From positions 89,950-153,949 of the forward strand of contig JAFLCG010000015.1 of NCBI GenBank assembly GCA_017303635.1: a DNA stretch of 64,000 nucleotides, written 5' to 3'. Below the pieces are notes generated by a model that was given only the letters and a program-made list of their open reading frames with translations, was not told where the DNA came from and ran no database searches. This document shows, in pieces, positions 48,586 through 56,900 of the stretch. Positions within the stretch are counted from its first letter, which is position 1, and every line of letters begins with the position of its first letter. The position numbers and the translations under genes are program-made. This DNA comes from Anaerolineae bacterium. Its GTDB lineage: Bacteria > Chloroflexota > Anaerolineae > Aggregatilineales > Phototrophicaceae.

Positions 48586-49684
48586 GAACAGCCTCCGAAC
48601 CTGATACCGAGGGAGTCGGTGTAGCTGATGTTCCGCTTCTATCGGATGTACGGCTCTCCAGGCGCGTGCGGAGGCCGTTGAAGAGCAAGATCGTCAACAC
48701 GAGAACACCTTGAAGAACTCCCACCAACGCAACATCCAACCGGAGCACCGCCTTGAGTTGGGCGCTTCCTCCCAGCAAGGCGCTAAAAGCAAAAGTTACC
48801 AACGGCAACCAGCTAATGCGACGCGCAACCACCAGGGCCACCAGCACCGCCAAAAAGCCGATACCACCGCTGACCAAAGGCCGAATACTAGGCGAGGTAA
48901 AAGCAAACTGCGTACGGAAGGCCCCTGCCATACCGGCTAACATCCCGCAAACAATAAAAGCCGAAAGTGCGCTGCGGTTTACTGGAACACCCAGCAGTAA
49001 AGCCGAACGTGCATTTTGTCCGGTCGCCTTGAGGCTAAGGCCCCAGCGCGTCCCACGTAACGCTAAACCGATCATGACGAGCGAAATCACCACAACGATG
49101 AGCATCACCAGGCTGACCGAAAACTCATCAGAGATGACTGGAAAGAGCGATTCAGGAGGAAAAGGTGGCGAGCCACGCACGCTCCCACCTTCCGGTGGCT
49201 GCCAGGGACCGCTAATCATATACAAGGTGGCGAGGCTGGCGATCTGATTTAGGGCGACCCCGCCAAAAATTTCATTCACACCCAACCGAGTTTTGAGAAA
49301 ACCGCAGACCGCACCCCAAAAAGCACCACCGATCATCGCAGCAACCAACTGAGCGATAACCAGCAGGGGCCCCGGTAGATTCCAGGACAGTGCAACTGCT
49401 GAGGCGAAGATAGCCCCCATGGTGATCTGCCCATCAACGCCAATGTTCCACAAGCCAGCAGTGAACGTCACAATTAAGCCCGTAGCGGCAAGCGTCAGCG
49501 GTATCCAGAAATTGACCACACCAGCAAATGAGGCCACATCACGGAAACCGCCCCGCAGCACTTCGGTCAGCGCCTGCAAGGGATTGCCCCCCACCGCAAT
49601 CACCAGAAGGCCGGTCAGCAGCAAGGCAACGATAATGGGCGCTACTGCCAGGCTCACCCGCGATAGCCATGCCTGTTGTTTCAT
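48578..49684 (-). CDS. Nucleoside-type ABC transporter permease (NupP/YufP-like)
   Basis: A 368-residue membrane protein of the same family with an extra N-terminal helix. FTAGLWNIGVDGQITMGAIFASAVAL and GVNEIFGGVALNQIASLATLYMISGPWQ are the conserved BMP-permease segments. It pairs with the other permease to form the channel for nucleosides or related compounds. It overlaps the ATPase gene by 4 bases and its partner by 8. The C-terminus is Ser/Thr-rich and disordered. Confidence 0.9.
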   Translation of the reverse strand: MKQQAWLSRVSLAVAPIIVALLLTGLLVIAVGGNPLQALTEVLRGGFRDVASFAGVVNFWIPLTLAATGLIVTFTAGLWNIGVDGQITMGAIFASAVALSWNLPGPLLVIAQLVAAMIGGAFWGAVCGFLKTRLGVNEIFGGVALNQIASLATLYMISGPWQPPEGGSVRGSPPFPPESLFPVISDEFSVSLVMLIVVVISLVMIGLALRGTRWGLSLKATGQNARSALLLGVPVNRSALSAFIVCGMLAGMAGAFRTQFAFTSPSIRPLVSGGIGFLAVLVALVVARRISWLPLVTFAFSALLGGSAQLKAVLRLDVALVGVLQGVLVLTILLFNGLRTRLESRTSDRSGTSATPTPSVSGSEAVHG

Positions 49685-51162
49685 CTGGGCACCTCTTCAT
49701 TATGCCCGCCGATCAGGCGGCCCAATTGATCAATAGTGGCTTGCCGGGCATCCGGAATTTCTGTCACACGACCGGCATAAAATACCAGAATACGGTCGCT
49801 ATAGGTGACAATTTCATCCAAGTCCGGTGAGCTAAAGACGATGGCGGCGCCAATATCCCGCCGCACCATCAACTGCTGCCAGATCCAGCGGGCCGAATCG
49901 ACATCCAGACCGCGGGTGGGTTGCTCCAGCGCCAGCAACACCGCAGACTCGGGCATGAGCGCCATTAACATACGCTGCTGGTTACCGCCAGAGAGTTGTT
50001 CAATCTGACTTTCGGGAGTCCCGCGAACATGATAAGTCTGGATTCGGTTGATCGTCCGCTGACGCGCCCGGCCCCAATCAATCACTGGATGATGTTCTGT
50101 CATCAGAGCGGTGTGCTCCGTCAGAGTCAAACCCGCGATTAGTCCTTCTTCCAAACGACCAGCCGCACTAAAGGCTGCTCCAGCCGCCAGAAACTGACGG
50201 AATGACGCACCGGTCATATCCCGCCCTTCGAAATGAATGTGCCCCACCGCAGGTTTCGCCAGTCCGACACAGGCTCTCAGGAATAATTCCTGTCCACTTC
50301 CATCCAGACCGGCCAGACCAATAACTTCCCCTGCACGAACATTTAGGTTGAAGTCCTTCACTTGCAGCCGTTTGCTGCGTAAAGTCACGTTTTCAAACCG
50401 AATTGCCTCCGCGGCATTATCCAGATTCACTGCTATTCGCTGGGCGGGTTCCAGGATCTGACCAAACATCAGAGCCACTAATTCAGAAGGAGTAGCCGGT
50501 AGCGCGCGAGTACCCACGAGTTTACCCGCCCGTAGTACAGCAACCTCATCGCATAGCGCAATGACATCTTCCAGTTTGTGGGAAACCAGCAGTACGCTTA
50601 GTCCGTCATTTTTTGCCAGAGACTTGAGCGCATTAAACAGAATCGTTTTTTGTTCAGCAGAGATGCCCGTTGTAGGTTCATCCAGGATGAGCGTTTTCAC
50701 ACCCAGCGCCAGCAAACGGGCAATTTCCAGTTGCTGCCTGCCGCCAATACTCAGCGAAGCAATAGGAGTATCTGGGTCAAGTTCAAACCCAAACCGGCTA
50801 CAGACTTCCCGCAACAAACGGGCAGCAGCATGACCTCGGTAGCCTCGCGCGCCAATAGCCCCAAAGATGAAATTCTCCAGAACAGTGAACGCTGGCACAT
50901 CAAGTGGGTCCTGCTGCAGCATTCCCACCCCATAATGGAGCGCAATTTGTGGATTGCGGTAATCCACTTCAGTGCCATCCAGCAGGATACTGCCGCTATC
51001 AGCAGGCTGATACCCTGAAAGAATCTTCATCAGGGTGGATTTACCCGCACCGTTTTCCCCTAATACGCCGTAAATGCGTCCCCCTAAAAAAGTCAGGTTG
51101 ATGTCATTGTTGGCGTGGACCGGGCCAAATCGTTTATGAATGTGGCGGAGTTCAATATCCAT
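49681..51162 (-). CDS. Nucleoside-type ABC importer ATPase (two ABC domains)
   Basis: A 493-residue tandem ABC protein of the RbsA/NupO type. Domain 1 has Walker A GENGAGKST (residues about 35-43), signature LSIGGRQQLEIARLL and Walker B LILDEPTTGIS. Domain 2 has a degraded Walker A GLDGSGQEL but an intact signature LSGGNQQRMLMALM and a changed Walker B (LLALEQPTRGLD). A weakened second Walker A is typical of the family. The gene lies 169 bases after the binding-protein gene, across a hairpin. Confidence 0.93.
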   Translation of the reverse strand: MDIELRHIHKRFGPVHANNDINLTFLGGRIYGVLGENGAGKSTLMKILSGYQPADSGSILLDGTEVDYRNPQIALHYGVGMLQQDPLDVPAFTVLENFIFGAIGARGYRGHAAARLLREVCSRFGFELDPDTPIASLSIGGRQQLEIARLLALGVKTLILDEPTTGISAEQKTILFNALKSLAKNDGLSVLLVSHKLEDVIALCDEVAVLRAGKLVGTRALPATPSELVALMFGQILEPAQRIAVNLDNAAEAIRFENVTLRSKRLQVKDFNLNVRAGEVIGLAGLDGSGQELFLRACVGLAKPAVGHIHFEGRDMTGASFRQFLAAGAAFSAAGRLEEGLIAGLTLTEHTALMTEHHPVIDWGRARQRTINRIQTYHVRGTPESQIEQLSGGNQQRMLMALMPESAVLLALEQPTRGLDVDSARWIWQQLMVRRDIGAAIVFSSPDLDEIVTYSDRILVFYAGRVTEIPDARQATIDQLGRLIGGHNEEVPR

Positions 51163-51255
51163 ATTGTGGGTTGTGTTTGTAACGGACCGATTAAGCTAAA
51201 GATTGTAACGGGAAATACCGCAGGTGCCACTTTATAGGGCCGGCGACAAAATAAG

Positions 51256-51277
51256 AGGGCGCACTTTCGTGCGCCCT
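51256..51277 (-). terminator. Intra-operon hairpin behind the binding-protein gene
   Basis: Read on the minus strand, the stem AGGGCGCAC/GTGCGCCCT closes a GAAA tetraloop and is followed by CTTATTTTG. It lies 55 bases after the binding-protein stop and ahead of the ATPase gene, where partial termination or mRNA stabilisation would keep binding protein in excess. Confidence 0.7.
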
Positions 51278-51331
51278 GCATGATATCCGGCACCCAGGGT
51301 AGGCCACAGCGCTTCCCTGGTTTGATGAGCA

Positions 51332-52543
51332 CTAGCTTTCGCTGGCGCCTGTGATTCCAGCCAGCAACTGTTGCTGGTACCAGACACTAGAACCTTCTTC
51401 GATCGCAACGATATATGGGAGGTTAACACCCTCAGCCGCAATCTCGGTACCATCCTGATAGCTCAGCGGGCCAGTCCACAGATAGATGCCATCCGGGTTT
51501 TCAGCTGCATAGGCGGCAGCTTCAGCGATGAAGGCATCCAGCATAGCACCATTTTCTTCGGTCAAAGCCGGGCCCTTGGCAAAACCGATACCGGAGGTAT
51601 CTGGATTATTCAGATCACTCCAATCCGGGTTGGTCAAAGTCCAGGCCTGTTCATAGGTACCAGCCTGGGCTGCACTGATAATCTCAGCATAGACTGGACC
51701 CCAGTGGAAGTAGGGAACGCCCAGACAGACTTCCGGCCCCAGATCACAGGCGCTGGCGAAGTCATAAGGCACTGCCCAAACCGACTCGCCGGCAGCCGCA
51801 CGTTGGCTAACGACCGTGATACCTTCAGTGGTATCAATACCGGAGATGATGACATCCGCGCCGTTGTTGAGGAGCGTATTGGCTTCTTCGGTCGGGTCTA
51901 GAGTAACGCCAGGGATATTGAACCAGAAACCAATCCAGGTCACGGTGAACTGGAGTTCATCCGGGTTCATGCCGCGCATTTCGTAGCAGTGGCGAGCACC
52001 CAGATACGCCGAATTAACGAGGCGGCGGGTTTCAAAGTTGATCAGCGGCCCCAGGTAGCCAATATGACCGGTGCTGGTCTGCAGGGCCGCAGCACAACCC
52101 GCGATCATCTTGCCCCACTCCATCGTCCCCATGACGTTGCCGAGGTTCGCCGGAGCTGTACCCAGATAGGCATCATCACCGGAGACATTGATGAAGGTAA
52201 CATCAGGGTATTCTGTGGCAACAATCGCCGTATCTTCTTCAAATTCATCTGAAGCAGTGAAGATAATATTGGCACCCTGATCAACCAACGTGCGAATAGC
52301 CACGTCGAACGGAACATCCGGGTTGCCCGCGTTGATATTCTCCTGTGGTTCGAGGAAAGTTACCCCTTCCACCTTCTCGGCTACATACAACCCGCCTTCA
52401 TAGTGAGCCTGGCTCCAGCCACCGTCATTCCGTGGCCCGACCAAGATCATCCCAACATTGAACGTGTCCTGTGCTGCAACCGGGGCAATTACCATCACCA
52501 CCAGCGCGAGCACAGCCAGCAAAACGATACCTGTGCGCTTCAT
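51332..52543 (-). CDS. BMP-family substrate-binding protein of a nucleoside ABC importer
   Basis: A 403-residue exported binding protein. The signal peptide MKRTGIVLLAVLALVVMVIA is cleaved near VAA-QD; no lipobox Cys is present. The BMP domain shows VGMILVGPRNDGGWSQAHYEG near residue 28 and GANIIFTASDEFEEDTAIVA near 90, as in purine-nucleoside receptors such as PnrA. The ATG at 52543 has GGAGGAGG just ahead. Lack of a lipid anchor is unusual for a Gram-positive-like or monoderm host. Nucleosides are the likely ligand. Confidence 0.92.
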   Translation of the reverse strand: MKRTGIVLLAVLALVVMVIAPVAAQDTFNVGMILVGPRNDGGWSQAHYEGGLYVAEKVEGVTFLEPQENINAGNPDVPFDVAIRTLVDQGANIIFTASDEFEEDTAIVATEYPDVTFINVSGDDAYLGTAPANLGNVMGTMEWGKMIAGCAAALQTSTGHIGYLGPLINFETRRLVNSAYLGARHCYEMRGMNPDELQFTVTWIGFWFNIPGVTLDPTEEANTLLNNGADVIISGIDTTEGITVVSQRAAAGESVWAVPYDFASACDLGPEVCLGVPYFHWGPVYAEIISAAQAGTYEQAWTLTNPDWSDLNNPDTSGIGFAKGPALTEENGAMLDAFIAEAAAYAAENPDGIYLWTGPLSYQDGTEIAAEGVNLPYIVAIEEGSSVWYQQQLLAGITGASES

Positions 52544-52589
52544 TCGTCCTCCTCCCCGCATCCGGGAATAGCTATCTCAAGCGCGCCTA

Positions 52590-52612
52590 GAGTTTAACAG
52601 AGGATTAAACTC
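52590..52612. promoter_or_regulatory. Inverted repeat upstream of the nucleoside importer operon
   Basis: 8-bp arms GAGTTTAA (52590-52597) and TTAAACTC (52605-52612) with a 7-base gap, 47 bases before the importer start and 37 bases after the stop of the gene beyond. It could be an operator or the upstream gene's terminator. Confidence 0.35.
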
Positions 52613-52648
52613 CCACAACGGACAAACGGCACAAAAAGCCCCCATGGG

Positions 52649-53854
52649 CTATTGTTCAATCCACCGTAGCGCATAACGCCCCCGCGTCTCCGGCCCGGAC
52701 TGGGTATACATAAATGTTTCGCCGTTGATGACGATCAAATCCGCATGCCCTATCCCGACATTAAAGCCAACATCCTGAATAATGGGGTTATCAGCGTACT
52801 TCTCCCAGGGGCCATCAATCTGATCAGTCAGAGAACGTGCCAGACCCAGAGCAAACTGCGTATCCATTCCCCGTTCCAGGACGTCCGGCCCACGAATACC
52901 TTCATAGGCCATATAGTAGCGGTCACCAACTTTCATCACTTCAGCTGACGACACATAACGAAAGTCGAAGTAGGGTGCAAGAGCGGGGCCACTGCTGACA
53001 TCGGTTGGACCATATTCACGAGCGCCTTCCAACAACGGGTCAGTTGAGCAGCGCTGCAAATCACCTAAGCCCCCATTACGATTCCCCTTGTAGCAACGCA
53101 GATTACCAGGGGCGCTGCCCGCTGCCACAAAGACATAGAGCATATCCCCTTCAACAAAGATGCCTGGCGGGGCGCCAACCAGACAATCATGAATTTCACC
53201 GCGAATATTGGGATGGGGACCAACTTTCTCGGTCGCAGTACAGGGTGCATAAGAACTGGGCCAGGTGCCGCCAGGAGTGAGTAAATAATTCCAATCCGAC
53301 CAATTGATGCCATCTAATGAGCTGCGAATCATTACCTGCGCATGCCATTCATAGACCAGATATTGCACATCCCCGGCAAAAAACACCCTCGGATACTGTT
53401 GGGCAGTGATATGGTCACGCTGATCGTCACAGGGACAGGCCGCGCAAGGCATTAAACAAATAGGCGCTGGCAGGCTAAAGCTGCGCCCGCCATCAGTACT
53501 CTCCCATCGAGTGAGACAACCGGGAAAGGTTACTGGCTCGCCACACTGGTCAATCACCCCTTGGGATTGGTCACTGGCGTGGAGATAAGACCAAAATACA
53601 TCTTCATTGATTTGGATGGTGTCACTCTCGCCGACTGGCAAACCTACATCAGCAATCTCCAGGAACCAGTCAGCGCGTCCTTCCCAAAAATCGGCCAGTG
53701 TTGGAAATGATTGTGCTTCCAGTGGGGCCATAGACACGATCAGGAAGCAGCTTAACAACAGAACCAATAACTGGCGATAATCTCTACTTCTGAAATAGAG
53801 ATTGAGAGGGCGGTTTGATTGCGGGGATTTGGCTAATCCATTAAGATAGGGCAT
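52649..53854 (-). CDS. Secreted hypothetical protein, five-bladed propeller-like
   Basis: A 401-residue exported protein. The signal segment (QLLVLLLSCFLIVSMAPLEA) begins near residue 29. The rest contains sialidase/GH43-style Asp-box-like turns STDGGRSF and SLDGINWSDW plus TGAREYGPTDVSSGPALAPYF-like and DRYYMAYEGIRG blade strands. Nine or more Cys suggest disulphides. The catalytic residues of GH32/43/33 cannot be confirmed. The ATG at 53854 is used; a TTG eleven codons earlier is possible. It is divergent from the giant TPR gene across a 74-base gap. Confidence 0.65.
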   Translation of the reverse strand: MPYLNGLAKSPQSNRPLNLYFRSRDYRQLLVLLLSCFLIVSMAPLEAQSFPTLADFWEGRADWFLEIADVGLPVGESDTIQINEDVFWSYLHASDQSQGVIDQCGEPVTFPGCLTRWESTDGGRSFSLPAPICLMPCAACPCDDQRDHITAQQYPRVFFAGDVQYLVYEWHAQVMIRSSLDGINWSDWNYLLTPGGTWPSSYAPCTATEKVGPHPNIRGEIHDCLVGAPPGIFVEGDMLYVFVAAGSAPGNLRCYKGNRNGGLGDLQRCSTDPLLEGAREYGPTDVSSGPALAPYFDFRYVSSAEVMKVGDRYYMAYEGIRGPDVLERGMDTQFALGLARSLTDQIDGPWEKYADNPIIQDVGFNVGIGHADLIVINGETFMYTQSGPETRGRYALRWIEQ

Positions 53855-53928
53855 GGTTTTGAAGTTTGTGCAGTATGCTATACTCAAATTTGTCGGGTGA
53901 GTGCGCCTGTTGACAGGATATTGATCGT

Positions 53929-56900
53929 ATGGCCGAAATCAATTTACGCGATTATCTCGCGCGGCTGGAGTCCCTCGTCAGCAGCGGCGAGTATACCCAG
54001 GTCGTACATCACTGCCGCCACATCCTGCAGTATTTCCCCCGTCACGCCGATACGTATCGGTTGTTGGGGCGAGCCTTACTGGACAATAACAAGTGGCAGG
54101 AAGCGGCGGAAGTCTTTAACCGCCTGCAAAGCGTCACACCATCTGATTATACCGCGCACGTTGCCCTCGCCGAGATCAGTAATCAGCTCAAGCGACCGGA
54201 TGAAGCCATCTGGCACCTGGAGCGTGCCTTTGAACAGCAGTCCAATAACCAGACGCTGATGGATAACCTGCGTGATTTATATCGCAGGCACCGCCGTCAG
54301 GAATTCAACCGGGTTCAATTAACCGCGGGTGCTGCCGCTCGCCAATACATTCGCAACGGGTTGTTTGAGCAGGCGATCCGGGTCCTACAAGAAGCCCTTC
54401 AGCAAACGCCGGAACGTGTTGATCTGCGGCTCTTACTCGCGCAGACTTACCGTGAAGCCGGCTACTATGTTGAAGCGGGTGAAACCTCGCTTGATGTGCT
54501 GCAAACACTACCGGATTGCCTGGATGCCAATCTAATTCTGGCGGAACTATGGCTGTCACTCCAGCGCCCTTCGGATGCCCAGCGTTACCTCGAACGTGTC
54601 CAGGCCGTTGACCCTTACGCTGCTTTGCAGATGGTCGAAAGCGATAACGTTTCAGCAGATGCTTTCCGGCTGCCAGAACTGGATTTCCGGCGGTCGGTCG
54701 AGCGTGAGGTCCTCAGTGGCACGCCGGACTGGCTAGAGAGCGTAGATTCGAAGGACGAACAGCCAAGCGCCGCAAGCAATGACCTGCAGGGATGGAGTTC
54801 CTTCACGCCCGCTTCCGGGGCACAGACTGATGATCTTCAGTTGGATAGCGATTTCCGGCAGGAGCTACCAGCGGACTGGATGCAGACTGGCGAATTACCG
54901 TCCAGCGGTCCCCTGCCCCCGGTCGAACCGCCGAAACGTACCGGCGGCATTACAGGCGGCCTGCTCTCGCGTTTCCGCACAGGTGGATTACCCGGTACGG
55001 GGCAAGTCAGTGGCAGTGGACAACTTCCACCCATGGATGAAGAGGATGACGAAGTCTTTGAACCAGCGCCTATCCTACCACCAGTACCACCACCTCGTAA
55101 TAAGCCGCCCACACAGGAAGTCCCGGCTGTATCGAGCCGATTTGCTACACCTGACGAAACTAAGCGTTTCGACGAGTCCTTGATGGATCCCCTGGGTGCG
55201 CCCACATCGGATGAAATCCTTGCACCCAGCTTTGATGACAATGATCCACTCTACTGGATGAAGCAGGGCGATAGTGAGGACTCCTCAGATCCACGCCGCA
55301 CGACTGCCAGTGTCGGTATCGGCGAGGACAATATCCTCGCGGCCACGGATACAGATGACCCCATGGCCTGGATGCAGGATTACGGCACAGGTCTACTGGC
55401 GGACGAACCGGGTCCATCCCGTCTGAATCGACAGGATGCGGTTGACGATAGTGCGCCTCTCAGCACAGAAGTCGCAGCCGTTGACCCAATGGCTTGGATG
55501 CGCGACTACAGCAATGATATGTTGACCGAGGAAGCAGCAGCCGAGGCAAGGAACGAAACCTCATTCGACGATGAGCAGTCAAATACTGCCGAAGAAGATG
55601 GGGATCCGCTCGCTTGGCTGCGTGGCAGCGGGGTAGAAGTTGTCGATGACACGCCGGAACGAACTACCGCTACCCAGCAAACGATCCCTGTTAAGGCCGA
55701 TCCACTTGACTGGCTCTCCGATGACGAGTCACTTCTGAACGAAGCCCTCGACATGGAAGCCCTGGTCGATAACAACATCCGTTCAGCTCCTTTGTCCGCG
55801 CCGCAACCCACGGCATCCATTGATCGGCAGAATGCCATGCCCCAATCACCGGATAATGACCTCAACTGGCTCAGTTCGCAGGATGAACCGGAACCAGACG
55901 AGTTTGATTGGTCACAAACGGCGACTCCAAACGAACCCCCACCGGAAGCCAGCCGCAAGAGCGGGATGCTCAATCGCTTCCGTACCGGCAACTTGCCCAT
56001 CACGAACCCAGTAGGGGACGAACCAGTCATGCCGTCGATAGATGATGGCATGGACTTCATGGATGATATACCCATGCCGTCTACTGGGCCGGTAGGAACC
56101 GCATCATCACCCGCATCTGATTTTGACTGGTCGGCTACTCCTGAAGCCTCTACAGAAGATACAGGGTGGCTGGATGACATGATGACCCCCGATCAACCCG
56201 ACCCAGCCCCTGAGGATGTACCGGATTGGCTGGGGGGCATGAATATTCAACCTCCGGCAGCCGCAACTGCCACCTGGTTTGAATCATCAGAACCAGAAGA
56301 AGAACCGCCGTCGTCTGATGTTAAACGTACGACGGGTCTACTCAATCGCTTCCGCACAGGCAATTTGCCGGGCACCAATTCCCTGCCAGAAGACGAATCA
56401 GCCACGCCCGCCACCGGTTGGCTGGATGAGATGATGGAAAGTGAAGCACCGAACACGCAGGATGACTCAACCTGGCTGATGGATACCGGCGCACTTTCGG
56501 GATCATCTGTCCGGGCAACGGATGAGTTGGGCTGGGGGCAACCCGATGAAGCGCCACCCGCTACAGGCTGGCTGGACGACATGATGACATCCGAACCTGG
56601 ACCGGTTCAGGATGAAGCTGCCTGGCTAATGGATACGGGCCCGCTTTCGGCACCGACAACCGATGAATTTGCCTGGGCAAAAACTACGCAAGACATCGCC
56701 CCGGCTACGGGTTGGCTGGATGAAATGATGACCACCCAAGAACCGGAACAACCCGCTGCCCCGGTACCTGAATGGCTTACTGGATTGGAAGAACCGCCCG
56801 CTGCACCACCCACGATTGCCGGAACCGGCGGATTGCTGGATCGTTTCCGAACAGGGAATTTGCCTGCCACCAACTCACTCACTGAAGAAAGCGATGATGA

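Noticed and set aside
53855..53928. A promoter for the giant TPR gene
   Set aside because: A TATACT box is visible at about 53879-53884, but the nearest -35-like sequence is only 14 bases away, so no promoter is claimed.
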